From: a virus
IMG/VR virus record: IMGVR_UViG_3300009593_003648
Span: 1 to 36,869 of that record
Strand: one strand, 5' to 3'
DNA length: 36,869 nt
Shown here: positions 29,438 through 36,869 of the stretch, piece by piece
Layout of the letters: each line of letters starts with the position of its first letter
Position numbering within the stretch: the stretch's first letter is position 1
Translations under genes and position numbers: made by a program
The notes under the pieces: model-generated
What the model saw: the letters and a program-made list of their open reading frames with translations, nothing else
Told to the model about the DNA's origin: nothing
The model's database searches: none

Positions 29438-30781
29438 CTAGAATAATGTCTCAAAGTCTAGTGTATTTCTTCTCGGACTACTACTATAATTCAATGTTCT
29501 TGGCAAATACTCAAGTGTTCTGTGTATTGTTTCGCCACCCATTCTTACTCCATCGATAGTCCATAAGCCAAGTTTAGCCTTGATATTTGATTTTAAATAT
29601 GATCTTGGTAGTTTATTTTTAACAAATAAAACTTTAGTTTTTTTATCTATATATTTAAATTGTTTACTCATCTGATGTAGTTCAAACATTATTTCAAACA
29701 CATCATCGCTAATTCGTGGAACTAAAAAATCATGAGATTGATCCATATCATCAATATTAGATACTCTAATTGGTTGTTTAATATCAAAACCAAAAGATAA
29801 TTCTCCCCATTCATCAATACCTATTTTTTTAAATGCTTGTACCCAATTCCATAGTTCGTGTGTGTCTTCTGTGGATGAAATTATTTCTCCAGACACAGGA
29901 AATATAATTGGCCAAGCATTTAATTCATTGATACCTTGTATTACTTGCTCTCTGTTATATTTTTCTTTATTAATCCAAATTTTTCTTTCCGAACTATGTG
30001 CAATTTTATTTGCAACAGGTGTTTCTGCTTCTACTTTTATATTATGAGTAGTGAATAAAAATTCTTTCAAAGAATCTACTTGTTGAAGTAACGATTTATT
30101 ATTAATGTTTTCTCTCCAATATTCTTCGAATGGTTCTGATACGTTTTTAAATTTTAATTTATTATTTTCTAAGGATACTGAAGGATTTTTATACGTCAAT
30201 TTTTCTTTTTTAACTTCTAAATAATCTTCAAATAAACTTTTATCAACGAATTTAAAATCGTATCTGATAGCAATCAGTGTCAAATAATATGTTGTCACTT
30301 CAGTTTGTTTACAAGTCCAGTGTTTATCTTCTGGATTGTATACCATATACCTTTCCGGCATACCTTTATTATTTTTAAGACATCTAATTAAGTTAATAAT
30401 TTTTTTATTATATGGAAATTTTATTTCAATTTGAGATTCGTTCTCCTCGTCAACAAATTTTTCAATACTTTTTTCCCAATCAATCACTCTAAACGGATGC
30501 TCATATTTTGGCTTTTCTAATAACTCCTTAATATCTAAACCGTGTTTTTGGAATCTAGTAAGATATCTTTTAAGAATTATGACAGCCAATTTGGCTTGTT
30601 TTTCAGTCCAGGCATAATGTGAATTTGCCAGTGATGTTACAGTTTCCTGATCTTTTGGATGCGGCCTGACCAGGTCGTTTTTTAGTTTTGGTCCTGTGTG
30701 ATAAAAAAAGTCATTATATGCTAATATATTAATCGCTTCGTTAATTGTTATCGGCAAATCTGTGTGTTTTTGCATATTCAT
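29438..30781 (-). CDS. Large protein of unknown function beside uvsW
   Basis: The product is 447 residues. IEIKFPYNKKIINLIRCLK and MVYNPEDKHWTCKQTEVTTYYLTLIAIRYDFKF (about 127-185) resemble the substrate-recognition (HARP-type) segment seen in annealing helicases: hydrophobic strand, RxYxPxxKxW turn, then helix. No Walker A or DExx box is present, so it is not itself a normal helicase. It starts the replication block and is 16 bases from uvsW. A DNA-structure-recognition partner of UvsW is a reasonable inference only. Its promoter is at 30805-30832. Confidence 0.55.
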   Translation of the reverse strand: MNMQKHTDLPITINEAINILAYNDFFYHTGPKLKNDLVRPHPKDQETVTSLANSHYAWTEKQAKLAVIILKRYLTRFQKHGLDIKELLEKPKYEHPFRVIDWEKSIEKFVDEENESQIEIKFPYNKKIINLIRCLKNNKGMPERYMVYNPEDKHWTCKQTEVTTYYLTLIAIRYDFKFVDKSLFEDYLEVKKEKLTYKNPSVSLENNKLKFKNVSEPFEEYWRENINNKSLLQQVDSLKEFLFTTHNIKVEAETPVANKIAHSSERKIWINKEKYNREQVIQGINELNAWPIIFPVSGEIISSTEDTHELWNWVQAFKKIGIDEWGELSFGFDIKQPIRVSNIDDMDQSHDFLVPRISDDVFEIMFELHQMSKQFKYIDKKTKVLFVKNKLPRSYLKSNIKAKLGLWTIDGVRMGGETIHRTLEYLPRTLNYSSSPRRNTLDFETLF

Positions 30782-30804
30782 AATTTTGGTTAAATATGTA
30801 TATT

Positions 30805-30832
30805 ATTGTAACATACATGGTAAAATTGTCAA
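30805..30832 (-). promoter_or_regulatory. Sigma70-type promoter of the replication block
   Basis: On the minus strand TTGACA (30832-30827), 16-base spacer and TACAAT (30810-30805) with TG in extended -10 position. Initiation near 30798 leaves about 17 bases before the ATG at 30781. This is probably an early promoter. Confidence 0.7.
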
Positions 30833-30835
30833 CCT

Positions 30836-31300
30836 ATGATTAAAAAGATAAGAAGTACTAAAAAACACTTAACAAAACAGTTCAAAAGAACTCTGGATTT
30901 GAAATCAAATGTGGCTGGTTATAAGCCAACACCGATGGTTTGTAATCATTGGTACAGAAAATTAAACACAATTTTGTTTAATAATAGACTAGGTCCTGTA
31001 ATGATAGAGATTAAAAGACTTCATAATGATTGGGGAAGATGTGTAGTTGATTGGGATAATAGAAAAACACCAAAAGGAAAGTTTGATCAAAGAGTCATTC
31101 CTTACCATATACCATGCTCATATAAGATACAACTAATAACAAAGTATCCAAAATGGCAAGATTTTATTGAAACATTAGCACACGAAATGGTACATTTATA
31201 TCAAATGACTGTACTAAAAGATCCATATAGCAATCATAATGCTAACTTTTATTCTTTTAGAAACAAATTTAAGTCTGCTGGCTTAAAACTTTACCGATAA
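30836..31300 (+). CDS. SprT-like zinc metalloprotease
   Basis: The product is 154 residues. The zinc motif HEMVH (116-120) in TLAHEMVHLYQ and a third histidine in SNHNANFYS (about 134) give the HExxH...H pattern of the SprT/Spartan family. The first 30 residues are basic. Cellular Spartan proteases clear DNA-protein crosslinks; here DNA-linked protein removal or virion/host protein processing are both possible. It begins only four bases from the -35 of the divergent replication promoter. Its 3' end overlaps the convergent gene by 32 bases. Confidence 0.75.
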   Translation: MIKKIRSTKKHLTKQFKRTLDLKSNVAGYKPTPMVCNHWYRKLNTILFNNRLGPVMIEIKRLHNDWGRCVVDWDNRKTPKGKFDQRVIPYHIPCSYKIQLITKYPKWQDFIETLAHEMVHLYQMTVLKDPYSNHNANFYSFRNKFKSAGLKLYR

Positions 31301-32057
31301 AGTCGGCATAAGACATCACACTATGATTTTCAAACGGAATTACCTGTACGTAATCAGGTGGATTGTCATGTACAACTGTAAATTTACAATACGGTCTTCG
31401 TTTACAAATACTTCTGTATTGTTGTAACCATGGTTCGAATATAGTATCACCGTGTCTAGGGCCGTAATTGTCAGTGTCCTGGTATATGTTGTTTAATTGA
31501 TCTTTACCGTATTCTCTAAAATCAAAACCAACCAAATATATATTTTTGTGTCCGTGCATACAAGCAGTCCAAAAAGCGGCAGAGCCCGAAATCCAATGTG
31601 GATTGTGAGGTATTAAATGTAGTCTTCTTTTAGATCTATTGAACTCTAAAGCAGGAGCATAACAAATACATTTCTCAAACACTTTATCATCTACAATTTT
31701 TTGAGATATAAATCTATCAACCATAAACAAATAGTCAGGAATAAAATCTCTATACAAGGCATTACAACCGTATGTCTGTCCTGTATTCTTAAGTGTATCT
31801 AAATTTAATTTATCTTTTCTCGATGGACCATTTCCAATGATGTATGCATTTCCTTTAGGCACTGCATTTACTCTATCGGGACAAAATTCTCTTTCCTCTA
31901 TTTTTTGTCCTTTTCTAATCACCATTTTCATGATAACTTCTTCGCCTTGATATGGTGTCCACTCAATTGGCTGATCTGGGTCTGGTCTTCCTATATTAAT
32001 CTTTTGCATTATTTTTTTATGTATTTCTCCTCTAGTCTTTTTCTTATTCTTGCCCAA
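31269..32057 (-). CDS. DUF115/MAF-like putative glycosyltransferase
   Basis: The product is 262 residues. AYIIGNGPSRKDKLNLDTLKN (about 71-91), TYGCNALYRDFIPDYLFMVD and SGSAAFWTACMHGHKNIYLVGFDF match the pattern of DUF115-type proteins (related to motility accessory factors and sialyltransferase-like enzymes), with the glycine-rich nucleotide-binding start and the GFDF segment. It probably attaches or handles a nonulosonic-type or other sugar. It is the last gene of the glycan block and overlaps the capsule-like gene by 49 bases. Confidence 0.6.
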   Translation of the reverse strand: MGKNKKKTRGEIHKKIMQKINIGRPDPDQPIEWTPYQGEEVIMKMVIRKGQKIEEREFCPDRVNAVPKGNAYIIGNGPSRKDKLNLDTLKNTGQTYGCNALYRDFIPDYLFMVDRFISQKIVDDKVFEKCICYAPALEFNRSKRRLHLIPHNPHWISGSAAFWTACMHGHKNIYLVGFDFREYGKDQLNNIYQDTDNYGPRHGDTIFEPWLQQYRSICKRRPYCKFTVVHDNPPDYVQVIPFENHSVMSYADFIGKVLSQQT

Positions 32058-32887
32058 GGTTTACCTTCTCTAAATTCTTCTGTAAACCATTCAGTGTATG
32101 CTAAACGATTTGCCCAATTTTGTCTAGCCGGCATTGCCGGGTGCATTATATCTGATAAATCAGTATTGCCAACATCGTGACATAAACTTTTTTCAGACAC
32201 AAATACAGGTATACCATGTATTACTGCCTCCATGGCAGGATTAGAACTATGATTTACCACAGCCCAAGTAGATTTAAGTATTTTTTTAAAATCAGTATCA
32301 TCGTAAGTACCCCAATCTCTTTTTGGCAAATTTACTCTTACGTGTTTATATTTTTCTTCAGGAAAATTATGAACAATATTTCTAGGATGTGGTCTTACAA
32401 CAATTGGCTTATCTGTATATCTACGAATTTCTTCAATGCAATTTTTGAAATATGATTTCATACCAGGATTTTCTCTCCACTGGTGACTATTGTGATGTTG
32501 TCCGCATATTACAATTACATTACCTGATTGTTTCCAAGGTAATAATTGATGATTAAACAACGGCCACCTCTTATCATCAAACGTATCATTGGCGAAATCT
32601 GCCTCTCTGTTTATTCCGTTGATACCCATCTTGAATGATGAATTTCTTCTTAGGCCACCTACTTCTAGTACTACTACAGGTCTACCTGTGCTTCTAAATT
32701 GTTCCCATACCTTCTTGTTTGCTTCCATCCTGCCTTGCCAAAGCACTGACCAAATAACGGCTACATCACAATTTCTATCTTCGTTGATAAAAACTTTTTC
32801 ACCTTTGGATTTTAAGTGTTCAATCAATGCGGCAAATACCGGTCTACCATTTAAACTAGAATATTCCGGATACAGTGCTATTCTCAT
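32009..32887 (-). CDS. Capsule/LPS polysaccharide-synthesis-like protein
   Basis: The product is 292 residues. KPIVVRPHPR (about 165-174) and AVVNHSSNPAMEAVIHGIPVFVSE (about 208-231) are the two diagnostic segments of KpsC/KpsS- and CDP-glycerol-transferase-like GT-B proteins: the RPHP stretch and the SS(N)xxxEAxxxGxPV site that contacts the donor nucleotide. It probably transfers a sugar. It overlaps the upstream epimerase gene by 4 bases. Confidence 0.65.
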   Translation of the reverse strand: MRIALYPEYSSLNGRPVFAALIEHLKSKGEKVFINEDRNCDVAVIWSVLWQGRMEANKKVWEQFRSTGRPVVVLEVGGLRRNSSFKMGINGINREADFANDTFDDKRWPLFNHQLLPWKQSGNVIVICGQHHNSHQWRENPGMKSYFKNCIEEIRRYTDKPIVVRPHPRNIVHNFPEEKYKHVRVNLPKRDWGTYDDTDFKKILKSTWAVVNHSSNPAMEAVIHGIPVFVSEKSLCHDVGNTDLSDIMHPAMPARQNWANRLAYTEWFTEEFREGKPWARIRKRLEEKYIKK

Positions 32888-33819
32888 TTGACCTGACTTT
32901 TTACATATTCAAATGTATTTTTTAAACCTTGCTCTAGTGGATAGTTTGGTTTCCAGCCAGTGAGTTTCATTATTTTTGTATTGTCTGAATTTCTTCTCAT
33001 ACATCCAGCCGGTCCTGCCGGTAGATATTTTTTCTTAATTTTTTTGCCTGATATATCGATCAACATATCTGCAAGTTGTGTCATTGTAATTGCTTCATCG
33101 GAACCCATATTGATTGGAATTTCAATATCATTCTCAATAAGTTTATCAAGACCGATCATTAAATCGTCTACATAACAAAACGATCTTATCTGTGTTCCAT
33201 CTCCCCATATTTCAATTTCTCCAGGATCGTCCGCTTGTAAAATTTTTAAACAAGTTGCCGCGACTACTTTAGAGTTATAAAAAATATCACAGTGTGGTCC
33301 ATACATAGCATGGAATATTGGTAGAGAAATTCTCATATGATAACTTTTTGCGTACTCTTGAGCAAGTTGCATATTGTAAAGTTTCTCCATACCGTAAATG
33401 TTTCCTGCCGGTTGAGCCGGCCATATGTGTTCGTCTTCGTTTAGGTCTGGACCGTTATGTCCTTGATAATCTGTGTTATAAATCATTGCCGACACGGCAT
33501 ATATAAAATGAGAATTATTTTGTGCCGCAAAATCCATTGCTTGGATTGTTTGAATTGGATTACTTCTTCCTGTCGTTAACTGTGCAGATCCTACTTGTTT
33601 TGAGTTAGGTACATCTGCAGAAAGATGGTACACTCTTTCAAAATCGTTATCTATTGTTATTCTAGATTCCATATCGTGACCTATAAACTCGTCAACAAAT
33701 ACAGGATCACCAACTTTTAGTTTCTTGTCTATTCCTACGACATAGTGTCCTTGTTTCTTTAAATGTTGTGCTAAATTTTTACCAATAAATCCCTGACAAC
33801 CTGTAATAAGTGCTTTCAT
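32884..33819 (-). CDS. NAD-dependent sugar epimerase/reductase (GDP-mannose 3,5-epimerase-like)
   Basis: The product is 311 residues, an extended SDR enzyme. It has the Rossmann GxxGxxG (GCQGFIG, 7-13), the catalytic Tyr142-x-x-x-Lys146 (YGMEK) with Ser110 in VSAMIYN, and the substrate-site segment GDGTQIRSFCYVDD. EDEHIWPAQPAGNIYGMEKL resembles the corresponding part of GDP-mannose 3,5-epimerases. ColC-type epimerase-reductases are an alternative, and the ColD-type enzyme two genes upstream makes that attractive. TAAATA (33830-33825) is five bases before the ATG. Confidence 0.75.
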   Translation of the reverse strand: MKALITGCQGFIGKNLAQHLKKQGHYVVGIDKKLKVGDPVFVDEFIGHDMESRITIDNDFERVYHLSADVPNSKQVGSAQLTTGRSNPIQTIQAMDFAAQNNSHFIYAVSAMIYNTDYQGHNGPDLNEDEHIWPAQPAGNIYGMEKLYNMQLAQEYAKSYHMRISLPIFHAMYGPHCDIFYNSKVVAATCLKILQADDPGEIEIWGDGTQIRSFCYVDDLMIGLDKLIENDIEIPINMGSDEAITMTQLADMLIDISGKKIKKKYLPAGPAGCMRRNSDNTKIMKLTGWKPNYPLEQGLKNTFEYVKSQVK

Positions 33820-33835
33820 ATCGATATTTACAAAC

Positions 33836-34708
33836 CTAATCCTTTATAGTTTTCCAATATGAGTGCTTTTGTTTTGTTGTTAAATCACTTCTTTTAGAAC
33901 TCATTCTTGATTTACGTGAGAAGCCTTTCATATGATCCATGTATTGTCCAAGTTCGGAATTTATAAAAGGATGTTTTGCTCTCCTTTTACCTGCAAATCT
34001 CCCGTCATTCAAATCTTCATTTTTAATTTTACCTGCTTGTTCCATTTCAATTCTTACAGCATCAAACGTAAATGAATCTGTATAACCTGCAATAGGAAAA
34101 TGATTTAAAAATCCTTTTTGTATATTAAAAAATAGATCCTCTGTATAATACTGTTCCCATCTTTTAAAAAACTCTTCTGCGTATTTGTGTGCTGTATTAA
34201 AAGCATAATATCCAGTTTCTGAAAATCCTTTTTTAGGTCTACCCAAATACGATGTAAAAGCAGTATCGGGAATAATATGTTCTAACCATGTCATAGGAAT
34301 TTTTTCAAACGTTAATAAATCAGCATCTAAAAACCATAACATATCAGGTTTAGTTCTTTGCCAAGCATCAATACAGGCAAAAACTTTGTAACTAAATCTA
34401 ACAGCATCGTACACATATATAGATGTGTCTTTATCAAATCCTTTTTGTTCTTCTGCGTTTTGTTTTATTCGAGGATTAAGTTCTGGATTGTTTTTGTGTC
34501 TATCAATAAACTCTTGTAATTTTGGTTGTGCTTTACACAAATCAATATATTCTGTACGTGGCAAATCTATTTTTTGCGACATATCGTCTGGATAAAATAA
34601 AATCTTTGCGTGGTCTGGCCAATTTTTAATAGTGCTTTCTATACAAGGCTTTACTGGATTGGGCCAATATTTCGTTCCCCAAGTTGTTGCAATAGTTAAT
34701 GATTTCAC
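33836..34708 (-). CDS. GT-A-like protein, paralogue 1
   Basis: The product is 290 residues. It opens SLTIATTWGTKYWPNPVKPCIESTIKNWPDHAKI and has a DxD motif in MLWFLDADLLTF (about 125-136), followed by a GYYAFNT segment and a C-terminal HMKGFSRKSRMSSKRSDL. These match the layout of the protein at 35862-36776, including the KxWPD and LDAD segments. It is probably a sugar-nucleotide glycosyltransferase. Its start overlaps the dehydratase gene end by 4 bases. Confidence 0.55.
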   Translation of the reverse strand: MKSLTIATTWGTKYWPNPVKPCIESTIKNWPDHAKILFYPDDMSQKIDLPRTEYIDLCKAQPKLQEFIDRHKNNPELNPRIKQNAEEQKGFDKDTSIYVYDAVRFSYKVFACIDAWQRTKPDMLWFLDADLLTFEKIPMTWLEHIIPDTAFTSYLGRPKKGFSETGYYAFNTAHKYAEEFFKRWEQYYTEDLFFNIQKGFLNHFPIAGYTDSFTFDAVRIEMEQAGKIKNEDLNDGRFAGKRRAKHPFINSELGQYMDHMKGFSRKSRMSSKRSDLTTKQKHSYWKTIKD

Positions 34709-35862
34709 TTTGTAAACCCTGATATTATTTCATACATTTTATTAATACCTTCTTTGATATCAATACTACCATTGCCAACAAAAAATCCGTTATCGTGTAT
34801 GTCGTTTGCGGCGTCCATTGTTCCTGAAACAATATGATCTAGATTAGGCATTACAGGTTGCTTTAAAAAGTTTCTAGATGCAAGTGGTCTATTTTGTATT
34901 CCAGCATTTGTTAGTGCATTAATTATTTCTTCTCTACGACCTTTAAGTTCTCCATCCAACACAATACCAAATGTAAACCAACTGCTTTCTCCTGTTTCGT
35001 TTTGTATTCTACACCAAGATTTATTTGCAAACAGATTTAAAAAATGTTTAGTATTTTCTAATCTAACTTTCATTATATCGTTCCATTTTTTTAGTTGTAC
35101 CGATCCTATAGCACCGCTCATTTCTAACGGTCTTAAATTATAACCTGGAGTTGCAAATATAAAATTATCATTAAATGCGTTTCCTGTCTTTTTATACAGT
35201 GATGAATTATCAGGTAAGTCTCTTACCCAACCGTGGGCTCTCATACTTCTCAAATAATCTGCATCGTCTTTGTGTTTGCAAAGCACCATACCACCTTCCA
35301 TTGTCTGTATATGATGACTGAAAAAGAAACTAAATGATCCTGCTAAACCAAATGTGCCTGTGTATTGATCGTCAAATTTTGCTCCCATTGATTCACAGTT
35401 ATCTTCAATTAAAAGCAATTTGTGTTTGAAACATATTTCTTTTATTGCTTTATAATCACAACTATTGCCTAGTAAGTTTACAGGCATAATTGCAACAGTG
35501 TTAGGCGTAATTGCTTGTTCAATTTTTGTTACGTCAATGTTCCAAGTATTTGGATCGACGTCTACAAAATTAATTTTGAATCCATTTTGTACAATAGGAA
35601 AATAAGTTGTTGCCCATCCTACTACCGGAACAATAATATCTCCTGTTAGTTTGTATTTCCACTTCAATAAACTTAACATTAAAAGATTAGCACTAGATCC
35701 AGAGTTGACCATTACTGCATTTGGTGAATTAAAGAGTTCAGCAAACTCTTGTTCAAATTGTTTTACATGGCTACCCATGGTATACATATCTGTATCAATA
35801 ACTTTTTGTATTGCATCAACTTCTTCTTTACCCCAAGTTGAATATGCTAATGGGTATATCAT
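34705..35862 (-). CDS. DegT/StrS-family PLP enzyme of the ColD 3-dehydratase type
   Basis: The product is 385 residues. It has the DegT family NSGSSANLLML phosphate site (53-63) and the PLP-ring aspartate in IEDNCESMGA (Asp154). The position that holds the Schiff-base lysine in aminotransferases is occupied by His183 in FFFSHHIQTMEGG (179-191). A His-His-Ile-x-T at this place is the mark of ColD-like GDP-4-keto-6-deoxymannose 3-dehydratases and of the RfbH/E1 group, which remove the 3-hydroxyl to make 3,6-dideoxyhexoses. The length matches ColD (388) better than RfbH/E1, and I see no iron-sulfur cysteine set. It overlaps neighbouring genes by one and four bases. Confidence 0.8.
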   Translation of the reverse strand: MIYPLAYSTWGKEEVDAIQKVIDTDMYTMGSHVKQFEQEFAELFNSPNAVMVNSGSSANLLMLSLLKWKYKLTGDIIVPVVGWATTYFPIVQNGFKINFVDVDPNTWNIDVTKIEQAITPNTVAIMPVNLLGNSCDYKAIKEICFKHKLLLIEDNCESMGAKFDDQYTGTFGLAGSFSFFFSHHIQTMEGGMVLCKHKDDADYLRSMRAHGWVRDLPDNSSLYKKTGNAFNDNFIFATPGYNLRPLEMSGAIGSVQLKKWNDIMKVRLENTKHFLNLFANKSWCRIQNETGESSWFTFGIVLDGELKGRREEIINALTNAGIQNRPLASRNFLKQPVMPNLDHIVSGTMDAANDIHDNGFFVGNGSIDIKEGINKMYEIISGFTK

Positions 35863-36776
35863 TAATTTCCTTTTTTGTCTACTTTAGATACTATATCGTT
35901 TGCTTGTTTTGGATTGAACCCTCCTTTAGCAAACGGATCATAATTTTCAACTGATTTCCAGTAGTCTTCTGTTCTGTCTGTTCGTAAATCACTAGCAGAA
36001 CTTTTTCCTTTAATTTTTCTTTTACCTTTCATATGATCAATATAAGATCCTAAAACACTGTTAATAAAAATATGATGTCCTTTTGCACCTGCACCTTTAC
36101 CAATGTCATAACCACTAGTGGGTGAAACTTGTTTTAATACTTGCCAAAAAATATAAGAATCGTGCCATTCTAAATGTTTAAAAATCTCATCGCTTTTATA
36201 TAAGTCTACCCACGTATCTATAAATCTATCCATCATTGCATGATGTAAATTATAACTTACAAAACCACATTCAGGATATTTTTCTCCTCTGCCTAAATAA
36301 TTTACAAGTTTATCCATTGGTATTAAATCAAGTATGAATTCTTTTGGAATTGGTCTAAAAGTGTATGTGTCAGCATCTAGCCATAATACAACATCGGTCT
36401 TTAAATTTTTTACTGCGTGTGCAACACAAAAAGTTTTATGAGCAAATCTAACTGCGTCCCATAGAAAAGATCCTTTACCTTTGTCATTGTGACCGGCTTC
36501 TGGTCTCCTTCTCACACCGCCTTCGATTTCATCTAACTCTCCGTTAGCGACTGGATCGTTTTTGTGTCTTTCTTTAAACGCAACTAGGTCTGGATTTACT
36601 TTTTCTAAATCAATGTATTCTATTTTTTCGTGTTTGATTGGTGGTAATTCTTTTTCGTAGTACACATAAAGTTTTACATCATTGGGCCAGTTTTCTATAA
36701 AACTTTCTATCATTCTTTTTCCGTATGCCTCCCAACGATTTGGTGGGAAAGTTGTTATAACCGCTAATGATCTCAT
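35862..36776 (-). CDS. GT-A-like protein, paralogue 2
   Basis: The product is 304 residues from the ATG at 36776; the frame is open further to 36824 but the downstream start aligns with its paralogue. MRSLAVITTFPPNRWEAYGKRMIESFIENWPNDVKL, VVLWLDADTYTFRPIP (about 133-148) and HMKGKRKIKGKSSASDLRTDRTEDYW correspond segment by segment to the protein at 33836-34708. A DxD-type glycosyltransferase is likely. The stop overlaps the dehydratase start. It heads the glycan block. Confidence 0.55.
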   Translation of the reverse strand: MRSLAVITTFPPNRWEAYGKRMIESFIENWPNDVKLYVYYEKELPPIKHEKIEYIDLEKVNPDLVAFKERHKNDPVANGELDEIEGGVRRRPEAGHNDKGKGSFLWDAVRFAHKTFCVAHAVKNLKTDVVLWLDADTYTFRPIPKEFILDLIPMDKLVNYLGRGEKYPECGFVSYNLHHAMMDRFIDTWVDLYKSDEIFKHLEWHDSYIFWQVLKQVSPTSGYDIGKGAGAKGHHIFINSVLGSYIDHMKGKRKIKGKSSASDLRTDRTEDYWKSVENYDPFAKGGFNPKQANDIVSKVDKKGN

Positions 36777-36810
36777 AGACTTTATCCTTTGATAATTATA
36801 TACATATTTA

Positions 36811-36869
36811 ATGAAAAAGATCAAGGTCCAAATATTTAGAAGAACAGTGAAAGATCGTAAAAAAGGCGA
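36811..36869 (+). CDS. Start of a basic ORF cut by the window edge
   Basis: An ATG at 36811 opens a frame of 19 codons to the end of the window with no stop, beginning MKKIKVQIFRRTVKDRKKG. It is divergent from the glycan block. The length seen is too short for any judgement on function, and it could be chance. Confidence 0.3.
   Translation, partial: MKKIKVQIFRRTVKDRKKG

Noticed and set aside
34705-35862. Label as an ordinary sugar aminotransferase
   Set aside because: The Schiff-base lysine is replaced by His183 in a ColD-like SHHIxT segment.
1-36869. CRISPR arrays, insertion sequences or transposases
   Set aside because: No regularly spaced repeats, terminal inverted repeats or transposase motifs were seen on either strand.

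Overview
The window looks like part of the genome of a T4-like (tailed, contractile-tail) marine bacteriophage. The evidence is a compact minus-strand replication block with T4-type helicase (gp41-like), primase (gp61-like), UvsW helicase and a possible gp62-type clamp-loader subunit. It also has a five-gene tRNA cluster, many short ORFs that overlap by one to a few bases, and AT-rich DNA throughout. Several genes resemble alphaproteobacterial proteins (DnaK, ferredoxin-NADP reductase, bL33, a DUF6614-like protein), and the glutamine-riboswitch class present here is known from cyanobacteria and marine metagenomes. I infer a pelagiphage-like or cyanophage-like myovirus of SAR11-type or similar hosts; the host itself is not proven by this sequence. 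No structural head or tail genes are recognised apart from one possible baseplate/fibre-type protein.

Layout. 1-5.7 kb (plus strand): an exported beta-strand-rich protein, a membrane peptide, full-length DnaK, a small unknown protein, a structured RNA leader in front of a glycosyltransferase-like gene, ClpP, a bL33-like ribosomal protein and small ORFs. 5.6-7.2 kb (minus): a run of very small genes, mostly membrane or lipoprotein peptides plus a cysteine-rich peptide. 7.2-9.2 kb (plus): lipoproteins, a kinase-like protein and a methyltransferase. 9.2-10.9 kb (minus): a 2OG-oxygenase-like protein and tRNAs Thr-Ser-Asp-Glu-Ala in transcription order. 11.0-11.8 kb (plus): a glutamine riboswitch with a 65-residue ORF, then two membrane-associated peptides. 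11.8-16.8 kb (minus): an SGNH-hydrolase-like protein, small ORFs, and a tight radical SAM / PLP enzyme / radical SAM / ferredoxin-NADP reductase operon. 16.8-21.5 kb (mixed strands): an ATE/GNAT-like transferase, a DUF6614-like protein coupled to an amidinotransferase, a large unknown protein and an Asp/Asn hydroxylase-like enzyme. 21.5-30.8 kb (minus): the replication/recombination block, which also holds a miniature DnaE-derived protein. 30.8-31.3 kb (plus): a SprT-like metalloprotease. 31.3-36.8 kb (minus): a glycan block (DUF115-like, capsule-type, GDP-mannose-epimerase-like SDR, two related GT-A-like proteins and a ColD-type PLP sugar dehydratase).

How the parts fit. The proteostasis and translation genes (DnaK, ClpP, bL33, tRNAs) probably support the host machinery during infection. 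The radical SAM operon carries its own plausible electron supply (FNR). The glycan block could remodel surface sugars of the cell or virion. Two regulatory themes stand out. First, many genes have either a sigma70-type promoter or a T4-late-like TAAATA box placed so that the expected transcript begins at or within a few bases of the start codon. Second, the exceptions with real 5' leaders carry structured RNA: a pseudoknot-capable leader at 3.2 kb and a glutamine riboswitch at 11.07 kb. Every convergent gene pair in the window overlaps at its 3' ends.
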